64,000 nt of DNA from an uncultured Desulfobulbaceae bacterium (GTDB lineage: Bacteria > Desulfobacterota > Desulfobulbia > Desulfobulbales > Desulfobulbaceae), in the NCBI GenBank assembly GCA_947259225.1, contig CAMYLK010000017.1, positions 1-64,000 of the forward strand, written 5' to 3'. The first letter of the stretch is position 1. Every line of letters begins with the position of its first letter. The notes below the pieces were generated by a model that saw only the letters and a program-made list of their open reading frames with translations, did no database searches and had not been told where the DNA came from. Below, in pieces: positions 52,835 through 62,531 of this stretch. The position numbers and the translations under genes were made by a program.

Positions 52835-53079
52835 TTTATGCCCCCTTGGAAAAAGATATGATAGAGAATCTTAATTCAAGAAGCATTCCAGAATATGATA
52901 ATTTTCAGTTAGCTACGTATGTATTTGAAATGGGGAGATTGTGCTCGAAAAAGAGGCCAGCAGATATATGCAGAGGTTAGATTCAGTGGTACAGGAAATT
53001 GTTTTTCGCTATATGTCGCTGCGAAATATCACGAAAATATACAGTTGTACTGCCCGGGAGAGCAAACAGATAAGAACGA

Positions 53080-54540
53080 TCAGTTCCGGGGCTTACTAAT
53101 CCCCAGCTTTTTCATCCGGGAACGAAGGGTCGAGGGATTTATCTCGAGGAGGCGCGCCGCGCCCTTCAAGCCGCTGACCCGCCATTCAGTCGCCTTGAGG
53201 GCATTTTGGATGTGTTGTCGTTCAACCTCCTCAAGGGGCAGGACTTGTATACTGTCTTGCGGGCCTGATGGTTGTGAGTCATTGTCATGCATGGGTAGAA
53301 AGGTGGACATATCCTGCAGGACCAGCATGTGGCCGTCGGAGGTGATCATGGCCCGCTCGATGATGTTTCGCAGTTCCCGGATATTACCAGGCCAGGGATA
53401 TTGCCGCAGTTTTTCCATATCTGATTCGGCTATTTGTTCAATATGCCTGCCGAATTTCTTGTTGAAAAACCGGACAAAATGTTCGACCAGGAGCGTAATG
53501 TCCTGGGTCCGTTTCCTGAGTGGTGGTACGGTAACGGGGAAGACGTTTAAACGGTAGAACAGGTCGGCCCGGAAGCGGCCTTCACTAATCTCTTTGTTCA
53601 GGTCACGGTTCGTGGCAACGATGATACGGGCATCGGATTGCAGTGTTTTAGAGCCCCCGACCCGTTCAAATTTTCCATCCTGCAGGATCCGAAGAAGCTT
53701 GGCCTGTGTTTCCTGGGGCAACTCGCTTACTTCATCAAGAAACAGGGTACCGCCGTCAGCCAGTTCGAAGCGCCCCTTCCTGCGCCGCTGGGCATCGGTA
53801 AATGCACCACGTTCGTGGCCAAAGAGTTCGCTTTCAATAAGGTTTGGAGGCAGTGCTGCACAATTAATGGATATGAACGGTTTTTCGGAACGGGGGCTGC
53901 TGTCGTGGATCGCCCGGGCAACCAGTTCCTTACCGACCCCGGTTTCACCTTGGATCAAGACAGTAGTGTCTGTTGCTGCAACCTGCTGGACACGGGTGAG
54001 AACGTACTGCAGCACATTGCTTGAGCCAATAATGTCTGTGAATAGGCGGGCTTCCCGGATCTCGCTCTTGAGGTATACATTTTCCTCTTCCAGTCTTTTT
54101 TTCAAGGCCTTGAGTTCCTTCAGGGCGTTATCCCGATCAATCTCAACATTCTTGCGTTCCGTGATATCGGTTACACTTTCCAGCACATTTACGACGTTAC
54201 CGCTTTCATCTTTAATGGGTATGGAAACAATGTAATGCCAACTTCCGTCAACAGGGCTTTGACGCTCAGTTTCATGGACCTGGCCATCAGCAAACGCAAG
54301 AATTGCCCCGCACCCCTCACAGGGTTCATTCCGCATCGCTGCAGCTTCATAACAAAGTTTACCTATGAGATCGTCCCAGGGTAAAATACTGCGGGTCACT
54401 TCATTGACCCATGCAACCGTCAGGTCAGGGTTGATGAGTGCAAGTCCGGTGTTGAGCGATGACAGGATAAGATCCATACGCTCTTTTTCCTCGTAAAAGG
54501 AAAGGTCCGGATTTGCAGTTTTTGATATCTCTTTTTTCAT
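53080..54540 (-). CDS. PAS/sigma-54-dependent transcriptional activator (GAFTDA variant)
   Basis: A 486-residue regulator. A PAS domain occupies residues 20-128, with a Cys cluster NEPCEGCGAI, and a coiled coil joins it to the AAA+ domain. Walker A is GETGVGKE at 198-205 and Walker B GGTLFLDEVSELP. The sigma-54 contact loop reads GAFTDA (245-250) rather than GAFTGA. A Fis helix-turn-helix ends the protein (AARLLEINPSTLRSRMKK). It has no receiver or membrane part, so ligand binding or redox at the PAS domain likely controls it. It lies directly upstream of the ABM/barrel/DUF1254 module on the same strand. Confidence 0.92.
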   Translation of the reverse strand: MKKEISKTANPDLSFYEEKERMDLILSSLNTGLALINPDLTVAWVNEVTRSILPWDDLIGKLCYEAAAMRNEPCEGCGAILAFADGQVHETERQSPVDGSWHYIVSIPIKDESGNVVNVLESVTDITERKNVEIDRDNALKELKALKKRLEEENVYLKSEIREARLFTDIIGSSNVLQYVLTRVQQVAATDTTVLIQGETGVGKELVARAIHDSSPRSEKPFISINCAALPPNLIESELFGHERGAFTDAQRRRKGRFELADGGTLFLDEVSELPQETQAKLLRILQDGKFERVGGSKTLQSDARIIVATNRDLNKEISEGRFRADLFYRLNVFPVTVPPLRKRTQDITLLVEHFVRFFNKKFGRHIEQIAESDMEKLRQYPWPGNIRELRNIIERAMITSDGHMLVLQDMSTFLPMHDNDSQPSGPQDSIQVLPLEEVERQHIQNALKATEWRVSGLKGAARLLEINPSTLRSRMKKLGISKPRN

Positions 54541-54750
54541 AAAATAAACAGTGGTAGTGGCAAAGAGGAGTATCTTCTCATTTCCATTATATCCTTTCCG
54601 GCTTGAATGCTCCAGCCTTCTACATGATAGTTTTTTTTTCTACAATCTTTCTACCTTCAGCCTCCAGCCTAATTACCTGAAATCCTCACCTACGGCGTAT
54701 ACCAGTTCAGTTAAATTAACAACGAACAATGAATAGTGAAAAATGTGCCT

Positions 54751-55110
54751 TCATGATTTCGATGTTTTTACTGTCGCTACCAGCATAGCTATTAACTCTT
54801 TACAATCAGCTTGCAGACTCTCAAATTGATTCTGGGTGAGATAATCAGTATCATTGAGCAAAGATAACCAGTAGTCTGTTTCGTTAGCTTCTTTCAAAGA
54901 AATACTCATTTTACTGGTAAAGTCTGCTTTGCTCTGACCAAACTCTGCTTCCCGAATAAGCGCACCTATAGCGGTTCCACTACGAAGTAACTGTTTACTT
55001 AAAACAAATTCTTTTTTCTCCTGTTGCAAATATTGAGTTACTTTCACAATACGGATCGAAAATTGATAACTCTTATCTTTCAGCGGGTTTCGCCGCTTTC
55101 CATTTTCCAT
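54751..55110 (-). CDS. Four-helix-bundle protein (23S-IVS type)
   Basis: A 119-residue protein. The family signature is clear: FSIRIVKVTQYLQQEKKEFV, LSKQLLRSGTAIGALIREAE, FTSKMSISLKEANETDYWLSL. Such proteins were first seen in intervening sequences of 23S rRNA and are scattered singly in many genomes; their role is unknown. It lacks a signal peptide. Both flanks contain AT-rich strings with repeated ATGAATA/TTATTCATT-like words, and it interrupts an otherwise catabolic region, which suggests insertion. Confidence 0.88.
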   Translation of the reverse strand: MENGKRRNPLKDKSYQFSIRIVKVTQYLQQEKKEFVLSKQLLRSGTAIGALIREAEFGQSKADFTSKMSISLKEANETDYWLSLLNDTDYLTQNQFESLQADCKELIAMLVATVKTSKS

Positions 55111-55134
55111 TTATCATTATTCGTTATTCATTTA

Positions 55135-57084
55135 TCATTTCCCTGGCGTATACCATATCGGCGAGGTGTAAGCTCTTTCCTGGTGGATCAGTTTTGCATC
55201 CTTGGGTACCTCGACACCGAAGCGCAGTTTGTCATACAGCACCCAGCGCGGGGTCGGGATCTCAATGATGCGGGCATAATAAAAGGCTTTCAGGCCAGGA
55301 TCGAAATCCGGATCAGTCCAGACCGTGGCAAGTTCTGAGGCGCCGATGGTGTTGGTCCAGTTGGCGGCTTCAATATCAACCGTGTTGCCGACCGGGGTCC
55401 TGCAGCGGCCGTCCTTGTCTATTGAGCGGCCATCAGATACCGCTACGTCATAAATTTTCTCCTGGGTCTTGCCATCCTTGTCAAGCCAACCCTTGATGAT
55501 CTGGATGCGGTCAAGGTTGGCGCCGATAGGATCGCGCAGTCCGAGAACCAGGAAGGTCGGCGCCTTGTCTTTAGGGGCGGATGTCAAGTCGCCTCCCATG
55601 GGCACGCCCTTTTCGTAACCGCGAAAAGCCGGCGCCCGGCTGCGCAGATCATCAACGTTAAACTCCCAGCCGCCAAAAAAACGGACTATAATGCGCGGGC
55701 CGGTGGTTGCGTAGGTTTCCTTGCGCTCCATGGCGTCGAAGATCGCCCTGCGTGTATTCTCTGCTGCCCAGACAGCCTGGTATCCGGAGGCAGCCAATTC
55801 ATAGCCTTCAATGGCTCCGAGCTTGGATTTGATAAAGGGATGCGTTATCCGTGTCGGGGAAGGTTCGGCGCTGGTGGACTTTCCAAAGAAATTTTCTTCC
55901 TCGGCCGTGGCCAGTCCGGTATGGCTGTCCGTCGCCCCGACCATGCCGAACTTGTAGGGATTCGTGCCGAGCTTCTGTTCCAGGGCGAGACCAATCTTTA
56001 ACGCTTCGCGCGCGTATTCCCGTTGCAGCATATCCGGCTTCTTGAGTTCCGTAAGGTCCAGGTTGCCTTTATCCAGGGTCTCGTAGTCGGCAAACTCATC
56101 ATTGGGAGAGAGGGCAGGGTGGGCTTCACCGTCGCCCTTGATCTGGGTCACCTCGTAAAGCGGTTCCCATTTGGCGCGCTGTTCCACATAGTTTTTGTCG
56201 ACCTTGCCGCCGGCATACGTATCCTCGACAGGGAACATCCAGCCGTTTGAGAGGTTGCCGTTGTGGGCCAGCGCCAAGGCCTTGCCGCCGGTTTTGGCCT
56301 CATATTCCTCCAGCCACTTGTAGAGGTCCAAGGGGTTCTGGGTGCCCACCGGTGGCTGCGTGGTCAGCGGAGACACCTGGCGCGCCCGGTCTCCTCCGTC
56401 ACGCAGGATCACATTGCGGTGCAGGTTAAAGCCTTTGGGAACCGATGTCCACTCATAGCCTATCAGGGCCGTGAAGCGGCCCGGTTCATTAAAGCGGTCA
56501 GCGGTTTCAGTGATATCCTCCCAGACAGTGTCGTAGACCTTGGAACCCGGAGAGTAGTCCTTGAGGAGCTGTTCGGGAATGGTCATTTGCGCGAAATTGG
56601 TTATCAGGTCGAAGGCCGCCTTGCCGGCTTCCTCGCCGCCCTTTTTGAACCCCTCGTGCCATTCCTTGCCTTTTGGATCGGCCAGAATATTGGGCGTCCC
56701 ATCCTGGATGTCAAAAGCAATACCCATCATGTCGGAATGGTCAGCGATCACGATCCAGTCGAGCGGCCGGGCCAGTTTGACCCGCAGCCCGGTCGACGAC
56801 TTTATTTCTTCACCACGGGCGAAACGGTAGGCGTCCTCGTGGCGAAGGATGTTGCCGAACAGCCCGGCATCCAGCGACACCCCGGTGTGCAGGTGTGTCT
56901 CTCCCCAGAAGACCCGGCTGGGAAATGTGCGCTTGGCATAGGGTGAAAAAGTTTTTCCGGGATAGAGTCCCTTGAGGGTCTCCAGGTCAGGGCTTCCCGC
57001 GTCATATGCCATTGCCAGGAAAGGCAAGAGCAGTACCGCCAGGGTCAGAACAATCGCTTTTTGCAGATATTTTATGATGCGCAT
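55135..57084 (-). CDS. Exported DUF3604 (PHP-like) protein
   Basis: A 649-residue protein with signal peptide 1-26. Metal-ligand candidates of a PHP/amidohydrolase-like fold are visible: HLHTG with His 64 and His 66, VIADHSD with Asp 115 and His 116, then VGATDSHTG further on, the usual order of DUF3604. The long middle part ([31 protein letters not shown]) is typical. Activity is not established for the family, though members occur beside exported sulfatases and DUF1254 proteins. It lies between the two sigma-54 modules and may be its own transcript. Confidence 0.9.
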   Translation of the reverse strand: MRIIKYLQKAIVLTLAVLLLPFLAMAYDAGSPDLETLKGLYPGKTFSPYAKRTFPSRVFWGETHLHTGVSLDAGLFGNILRHEDAYRFARGEEIKSSTGLRVKLARPLDWIVIADHSDMMGIAFDIQDGTPNILADPKGKEWHEGFKKGGEEAGKAAFDLITNFAQMTIPEQLLKDYSPGSKVYDTVWEDITETADRFNEPGRFTALIGYEWTSVPKGFNLHRNVILRDGGDRARQVSPLTTQPPVGTQNPLDLYKWLEEYEAKTGGKALALAHNGNLSNGWMFPVEDTYAGGKVDKNYVEQRAKWEPLYEVTQIKGDGEAHPALSPNDEFADYETLDKGNLDLTELKKPDMLQREYAREALKIGLALEQKLGTNPYKFGMVGATDSHTGLATAEEENFFGKSTSAEPSPTRITHPFIKSKLGAIEGYELAASGYQAVWAAENTRRAIFDAMERKETYATTGPRIIVRFFGGWEFNVDDLRSRAPAFRGYEKGVPMGGDLTSAPKDKAPTFLVLGLRDPIGANLDRIQIIKGWLDKDGKTQEKIYDVAVSDGRSIDKDGRCRTPVGNTVDIEAANWTNTIGASELATVWTDPDFDPGLKAFYYARIIEIPTPRWVLYDKLRFGVEVPKDAKLIHQERAYTSPIWYTPGK

Positions 57085-57350
57085 TTACCTCCCTCCTATT
57101 CTGTCAATTCACTCAGCAGTTGTAAAAAAAAACAACAACATCAATCTACTTATTATATCATTTCAGGTTGAAATAAAAAAAACATTAACCTTAATTACTT
57201 AACTCGTATGAATCCTGACATAATGTTGATTATATAAGGAGCGAATATCTCTAATTATCTTCCTGCTCTTTCTTTTCCTTCTTTTCCTCAGCCATATCTT
57301 CCATGGCGCTTATCATTGGGCTCCATTTGCTCCACTTTTCCTCTTCCTTA

Positions 57351-58832
57351 TCAAAAAGCCACTTTGGACGAGACAATGAACCTGTTTGCGTCCCCGGCCG
57401 CGCCGTCCTTGTTCTCTCTCCGGCCCCAGAGATATTCAATCCCAAGGGTAACCTTTTCATATGGCGTCCAGATCAGGTCAACGGCCGTATAGCTGGTGTT
57501 ATCAAATGTATCTCCGCTGACAAATTCAGGATTTTCAGAATCAACATATCCATAGACCAGGTTTGACCGCCACTTGTCAGCCCAGAAATGCTGGATACCG
57601 CCAAATGAACCGAATATTTTTGTTGTTTCCAATGTCGAATTGATTGTGTTGAAAGCACCCTCAACCGGCCCGCCTTTTATCTGGGTGCCGTAACCGTCCC
57701 CATAATGCAGGGTGAATTTGAAACTGTCCTTTGCTCCCAGAAAGGGCAGTCCAAGTTTTGCAGAACCGGTTATAGCCCAGCCAAGTGCCGAATCCGTCAT
57801 ACCGTTGATATCTTCTGCGCGCAGATCCCGGACAAGGCCAGCCAGCCTGAGGTGCTTGATGTATTCGTTTCCGACAAGCCATGTTCCGGCGATTGCAAGA
57901 TCTGGCCATCGGGTAAGTTTTTCAGCGTCAATGTAGGTGACATTTTCAGGAGTTTCGAGAGCAATCTCAGAAATAACACTCTTGCCGAGGGATTTGGTAA
58001 AACGTGCCAGCGGCTGACGAGTTTGCCACATGGCGGCAGGTCCCGCGAAATCAAGGGTTTCCGGCACTGCTCTCAAGTCAAGCATTGTGGCGTAGGTCTG
58101 GCCTCCAAGCAGTCCCCAGCCTTGTTGCCCATTGACGAACTCACCATAGGCAACACGCAGTCTCGGCTCCGGACGGTCCACCTGGCCGTTGAAATCCATT
58201 GAGATCATTGTGTTCAGCCTGCCATTTGAAACAGGTGTTGTGCTGGAAAGAGCAATTTGAGTTGGATTGACATTAAACTTGGTCTGTGAGGGCGCACCGT
58301 CCACAGGGATTGTGGCAGTGTCGAACCTGTTGTTGTTCAGGCCGTCCGTGTCATTGAGTATCTGGAACTCAGCAAACCCATGTAATCCGATGCTGGTTTT
58401 TGAACCGGGTATGTTAATGACCTTTGATGGGTCAAAATAGCTGACATTTGACCCGGACGGGCTCTCCCGATCATGCTTGCCCGCCTCTGAAAGTCCTGTC
58501 TTTTCCTGTGTCGGTGCCATGACTGTTTGCACAGGCTTTTTTTCAGGAGGTTTATCAGCAATAGCAGGGACCTCTTTTGGTTCAGCATCACTGGCCAAAG
58601 ATTTGATCTGGGTCTGAAGCTCCTGCATCAGCTGTCTTTGTTCATCAATTTGCCTCTGCTGCATTTCGAGCTGTTTCTGCTGCACCTCGAGCCGTCGCTG
58701 CTGTAGCTCAATGACGCGTTGCATTTCCTGAAGTTTGCTGGCATCCTGGCCGAACGCTGGCATAGCCGGAACCAACAGGCCGATGATTCCACACATGAAA
58801 AGAAGGGAGTGGATCAAAAAAGATGTTCTCAT
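57351..58832 (-). CDS. DcaP-type outer-membrane porin
   Basis: A 493-residue exported protein with signal peptide 1-28. Residues 33-80 form a Gln-rich coiled coil (QRVIELQQRRLEVQQKQLEM). A Pro-rich linker follows, then a beta-barrel that begins SKTSIGLHGFAEFQI and passes through PTQIALSSTTPVSNGRLNT and GLLGGQTYATMLDL, the signature of the DcaP family. These trimeric porins take up small anionic aromatics or dicarboxylates in other bacteria. The protein ends with Phe. It is the last gene of module B and probably imports the substrate of the aconitase-X and SDR-like enzymes. Confidence 0.88.
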   Translation of the reverse strand: MRTSFLIHSLLFMCGIIGLLVPAMPAFGQDASKLQEMQRVIELQQRRLEVQQKQLEMQQRQIDEQRQLMQELQTQIKSLASDAEPKEVPAIADKPPEKKPVQTVMAPTQEKTGLSEAGKHDRESPSGSNVSYFDPSKVINIPGSKTSIGLHGFAEFQILNDTDGLNNNRFDTATIPVDGAPSQTKFNVNPTQIALSSTTPVSNGRLNTMISMDFNGQVDRPEPRLRVAYGEFVNGQQGWGLLGGQTYATMLDLRAVPETLDFAGPAAMWQTRQPLARFTKSLGKSVISEIALETPENVTYIDAEKLTRWPDLAIAGTWLVGNEYIKHLRLAGLVRDLRAEDINGMTDSALGWAITGSAKLGLPFLGAKDSFKFTLHYGDGYGTQIKGGPVEGAFNTINSTLETTKIFGSFGGIQHFWADKWRSNLVYGYVDSENPEFVSGDTFDNTSYTAVDLIWTPYEKVTLGIEYLWGRRENKDGAAGDANRFIVSSKVAF

Positions 58833-58972
58833 GACAACCCCTTTGGCTTTTGAGCAGGCTGATTTCTGTACCCGGAGAGAACTCGGGACTGTCCTTCCAG
58901 ACAGGCCCGGATTGGATACAAGATTAATATGTCGGGTTTGGCGCGGATAAATGTTCTTCCCAAGCCGCCATG

Positions 58973-59926
58973 TTATGCGCCGAACGGTTCCATGCCGGCA
59001 TTGTTGAAGCCACCTGCTACCGGGAAGAAATTACCTGTAGTGTACATGTTATAGCCATCAAGCAGGGACATGGCGAGATGTGCCGCCTCCTCGGTTTCGC
59101 CCAGGCGCCGCATCGGGATGGTTTTCAGAATGGACTGATATACCTTCTCGTCTTCGGCACCAGCGGCCTCCCTGAAGCCGGGATAGTTCATGAAGTTCGT
59201 CCCTATGACATTCACGCAGACTCCATTTGGTGCGGCCGTCATAGCAGCACAGCGGCACATCATGTTGGCAGCCGCGCGCATAACACTGTAGGCCATCATG
59301 GTCGGCTGGGGCTTTTCACCGGTTGCACTGGTCTGCACCACGACTTGTCCTGCCCCTGCATCCATGAGGGGCGGCAGCACAGCTTGCAGTGCGTACATGA
59401 CAGCCAGGCAATTCTGCTCATAATGCTGGAACATTCCCTCGGCATTGGTCTCAAGGATAGTCCCCCCGGGGGCATGAAGTGCTGTTCTGATGAAGACAGA
59501 ATCGAATCCCCCATATTTGTCCATCGCAGCATCAACAACCTTCTGGATAACACCCGGCCTGCCTTCGTGATTCGGTGCTTCCTGTTCAATACCGGGGACG
59601 ACGGTAACTTCTGCACCCATGGCACGAAGCTCTTCGGGAAGTCCTTTAAGCGCATCAGCAATAACCAGGTTGTAGTTGGCTTTTGCCATTTTACGGGCCA
59701 GGAACGGGCCGATATTCAATTGGGTGTCAGTTATTATCGCGACACGTTTTCCACCCTTTTTGGCATTTGACCAGAGTTTTTCCGGATCCGGTGCCTTTGG
59801 CTGTGCCCATGCTGTCTGCATACCCATTCCAGCTACTGCAAGACCTGCCGCTCCGGCTGCACCAACCTTGAGAAAATCTCGACGATCGAAATTTGCTGCT
59901 CCCTTTTCTTTCATTTCTTCATTCAT
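58973..59926 (-). CDS. Twin-arginine-exported SDR-like protein
   Basis: A 317-residue protein. A twin-arginine signal is clear (FDRRDFLKVGAAGAAGLAV, residues 13-31, with AWA near 41). The mature domain follows SDR topology (ETNAEGMFQHYEQNCLAVMY, VVVQTSATGEKPQ) and ends in FFPVAGGF. The nucleotide loop TDTQLNIGPFLA lacks the TGxxxGxG pattern, and the catalytic YxxxK reads YSVMR, so Lys is replaced by Arg. It may bind no NAD(P) or work differently. Export by the Tat route would be sensible if it folds with a cofactor inside the cell. It is co-directional with the porin and the aconitase-X genes. Confidence 0.78.
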   Translation of the reverse strand: MNEEMKEKGAANFDRRDFLKVGAAGAAGLAVAGMGMQTAWAQPKAPDPEKLWSNAKKGGKRVAIITDTQLNIGPFLARKMAKANYNLVIADALKGLPEELRAMGAEVTVVPGIEQEAPNHEGRPGVIQKVVDAAMDKYGGFDSVFIRTALHAPGGTILETNAEGMFQHYEQNCLAVMYALQAVLPPLMDAGAGQVVVQTSATGEKPQPTMMAYSVMRAAANMMCRCAAMTAAPNGVCVNVIGTNFMNYPGFREAAGAEDEKVYQSILKTIPMRRLGETEEAAHLAMSLLDGYNMYTTGNFFPVAGGFNNAGMEPFGA

Positions 59927-60004
59927 GATCTCATACTCCTGTATTGATTGTGTTGTCCAGGTTACTTATAAAGAAGGGACTGTGGATTGTTTGAAATTAC
60001 CTTG

Positions 60005-60454
60005 TCAGCCTACCTCGACCGTTCCGTCTTCGTAGATGGTTATGGGATCACCGGTATTCACTGCTTTGAGGAAATCATCACCAAGCAGGTCGATCGTGAT
60101 CACGCGGCGATTGTACCAGACATCATCGATGATCAGCCCTCCGGCTGCGATGCTGTCGATGTGCGAGGAGAACAAGAAGGCTTTGAGGCCGACGCCCATT
60201 TCGCTCACCCCCATGAGCGCACCCGCACCCATCGTGGATCCGACGCACTGCGAGGTGCACATGATCGCCCCCTTCATGTCCTTCTTGAAGAGATCCGGGT
60301 TGTTGGCATCGGTGCAGGGAGCGGTCTCGTTGTTCCCTGCGAACATGTTCTCGAAATAGGACCCGGTGAGGTTGAAAGGCATCTTCGAGACCAGTGCCTT
60401 GCCCTCGAGCTTGCCGGGAAGAATAGGACGTCCTTTGAATGTTTTCTTAGCCAT
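60005..60454 (-). CDS. Aconitase-X small (swivel) subunit
   Basis: A 149-residue protein without signal peptide. It matches the swivel domain of aconitase X (DUF126): GRPILPGKLEGKALVSKMPF at the start, FKKDMKGAIMCTSQCVGSTM with the SST-like loop, then LIIDDVW and DPITIYEDGTVEV. The swivel subunit closes over the active site of the large subunit encoded 60 bases upstream. Known aconitase-X enzymes are dehydratases of hydroxyprolines or of mevalonate 5-phosphate. This subunit would have to reach the exported large subunit, perhaps by being carried with it. Confidence 0.85.
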   Translation of the reverse strand: MAKKTFKGRPILPGKLEGKALVSKMPFNLTGSYFENMFAGNNETAPCTDANNPDLFKKDMKGAIMCTSQCVGSTMGAGALMGVSEMGVGLKAFLFSSHIDSIAAGGLIIDDVWYNRRVITIDLLGDDFLKAVNTGDPITIYEDGTVEVG

Positions 60455-60513
60455 TATTTACATCTCCATTTGGATAGTTTTATCAGGTTTGCTCTCAATC
60501 TCGGTTCTTATGC

Positions 60514-62085
60514 TCACGCCGGTACCTTGCCCGTCACGATGATGTCCACCAGGGTCTGGTCCGGGAAATACCGGATCGTCGAGTAGTTACGCGTTTTGGC
60601 GGAATTGGTGACGCCTCGGACACGGTCTGAGAAGCCCTTCGTGCCGGCCCAGGTGACGCCGCACATGGGGGTCGGCAACATACCAGCGCGCCTCATCTTT
60701 CCGGCGAGTTCACTCTCTTCCTCGATGACTCGGGTCCGCACCACGTTGGCGCAGAACATGTACACCGGGATGGCTGCCTTTTCCTTGCCGGCCTTCTCGA
60801 GCGCTTCGGTGACCAGTTTGCCCCACTTCAGCATTTCGTGGTAGGTGTTGTGCGGGCAGCCGATGAAGGCGGCGGTGGGGCCCTTGTCCTTTTCCGGCCA
60901 CAGGTTGTCGAAGGTAGCGATGATTTTCTGCTCCTCGGCGTCGTCGTAGACGTAGGTCTGGTAGCCCTCGACCAGCAGCTTACGGCCCTTGTCCTTGGCA
61001 TCAGGGGTCAGGTTCTCGACATGGTAGAGGCCAACCGCGCCGGAAGCTGCGGTGGCGCTGCCCATGGCCTTCAAGAGGTGCAGGTTGTCCTCGGTTATCT
61101 CGCCGCCCTCAAAGTACTTGTCGATGCCGACTACGTAAGGGACATCCTCCACGACTTTGCGCCCGATGGCAGTGCCGAGAACGCCCCAGTCAGGCGTCTT
61201 CGAGGTCTTGACGTCCACCAGCCACTTGGCCATGCGGCCCTCGTCGGTCATGAGGCCGAAGAGAGGTGCTTTTCCAGCCATGGCACAAATCAGGTCGATA
61301 CCGGCTCCGTTGCGGTTAGTACGGATGCCGAGCGCGGAATTGCCGTAGTTCACCGCCGAGGATTCCGCCCAGGCGACATAGGTTCCAGGCTCTGGAGCGT
61401 TGCCTATCTCCTTTATGTAACAAGCACAGGAGCGGATATTCAGGTCCGGCGACCCGAGGCGGGCGTGCACCCAGTCGAGATCCTTCTGCAGCGGATAGCC
61501 ATCGTAGACGATCTCCATCTCCTTTGTATTATTCTGGACGTTGTACACGTCGTAGGGTCGAGGGTTGACCGTGTAAGGGGCATAGGACTTAAGCCCGGCC
61601 TCGGCACATTCATCCAGCATCTTGATCATCGAGCCGAGGTAGGGGGCACCTGGATAGAGATTGCTGTGAGGCGCCCCACCGAGATCGACCAGCTTCTCGG
61701 CACCGAAGGTGTTGCCGAAGAGCACGAGGATTTTCATCAGCTTGGCAATTTCCTCGCCCTTCTCGCCGTCCAGCATTGCCTGCTCCTCGGCGGTCAGTTT
61801 CATCTGGTGCTTCATGGCTTTTTCAGCCGTGGCGTTCGCCATCGAAGCCCCCGTGAAGGTGGCTTTCTGCCCGGTCGGTTTACCGTCGGGTCCGAGGCCC
61901 AGCATGTCAGATGTGAGCATATCCTTCGCAAAGTCCGGAACCTTGCCCGATCCTGAAGGACCAAGCTCAGCCATCTTGGTGGCTTCCTCGGCATGAGCCA
62001 AAAAAGAGCCTCCGACATGTGACATTGCTAACGACCCAGCCACTGATGATGAAACTTTGATAAATTTCCTTCGGTCCATGTTCAT
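60514..62085 (-). CDS. Aconitase-X large subunit with twin-arginine signal
   Basis: A 523-residue protein. Residues 1-35 are a twin-arginine signal (MDRRKFIKVSSSVAGSL, then AHAEE). The catalytic aconitase-X domain (DUF521) follows: LTAEEQAMLDGEKGEEIAKL near residue 95, WAESSAVNYGNSALGIRTNR near 235, SATAASGAVGLYHVENLTP near 360, and IGCPHNTYHEM near 425. The usual TCTPY-type motif of the family reads SCACYI here. Members are normally cytoplasmic Fe-S dehydratases, so an exported form is unusual and would explain Tat use after cluster insertion. It precedes the swivel-subunit gene. Confidence 0.85.
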   Translation of the reverse strand: MNMDRRKFIKVSSSVAGSLAMSHVGGSFLAHAEEATKMAELGPSGSGKVPDFAKDMLTSDMLGLGPDGKPTGQKATFTGASMANATAEKAMKHQMKLTAEEQAMLDGEKGEEIAKLMKILVLFGNTFGAEKLVDLGGAPHSNLYPGAPYLGSMIKMLDECAEAGLKSYAPYTVNPRPYDVYNVQNNTKEMEIVYDGYPLQKDLDWVHARLGSPDLNIRSCACYIKEIGNAPEPGTYVAWAESSAVNYGNSALGIRTNRNGAGIDLICAMAGKAPLFGLMTDEGRMAKWLVDVKTSKTPDWGVLGTAIGRKVVEDVPYVVGIDKYFEGGEITEDNLHLLKAMGSATAASGAVGLYHVENLTPDAKDKGRKLLVEGYQTYVYDDAEEQKIIATFDNLWPEKDKGPTAAFIGCPHNTYHEMLKWGKLVTEALEKAGKEKAAIPVYMFCANVVRTRVIEEESELAGKMRRAGMLPTPMCGVTWAGTKGFSDRVRGVTNSAKTRNYSTIRYFPDQTLVDIIVTGKVPA

Positions 62086-62135
62086 AATATTTCCCTCGTT
62101 GTTAAAATTAACTGGTTACAACGCTATTAAACTGC

Positions 62136-62480
62136 CTATCCATTATCATTCGTTGGCTGAAGCTTTATTTTTTCTCTCGCCATATGAGAGTTTCCTGTTT
62201 CGAGAGTTTCACCAATTTTCATCTCTAAATCCTCACCAAGAACCTTGGCGGCACCGATCAGCACAGAATAATTATTTCTTTTAAAATGTTTATCCATGTC
62301 CAGTTGTGACTTCCAATCTGCAATTACGCCATAGGTGTTCTCTTTTTCAAGATCCCGGTACAAATTAAAATCCAGACACCCTTCCTCTTTTCGAAAATCG
62401 TCCAACATGGAAAGAAGACTTTCAATAAATTCATCAAGTTTGTTTTGCTTGATAACTATCCTTAATTGGTATGAAATCAA
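62136..62480 (-). CDS. ABM-fold monooxygenase-like protein, TTG start
   Basis: A 114-residue protein read from TTG 62480, which follows AAGGAG at a spacing of six bases; an ATG 13 codons upstream has no ribosome site and is not needed for the fold. The ferredoxin-like ABM domain is visible: SYQLRIVIKQNKLDEFIESL, EEGCLDFNLYRDLEKENTYG and DWKSQLDMDKHFKR. It is first in module B, after a sigma-54 promoter candidate, matching the position of the ABM gene at 52535 in module A. It is cytoplasmic, unlike the other products of the module. Confidence 0.78.
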   Translation of the reverse strand: MISYQLRIVIKQNKLDEFIESLLSMLDDFRKEEGCLDFNLYRDLEKENTYGVIADWKSQLDMDKHFKRNNYSVLIGAAKVLGEDLEMKIGETLETGNSHMAREKIKLQPTNDNG

Positions 62481-62531
62481 TTTATGCTCCTTGTTTAGAG
62501 GACGTGCTTTGCACAGCAATGAATTTAACTA

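Noticed and set aside
57251..57460. 69-codon frame overlapping the end of the DcaP porin gene, with a Lys/Glu-rich tail
   Set aside because: Half lies antiphase inside the porin's 3' end, and the charged tail has no start or ribosome site of its own.
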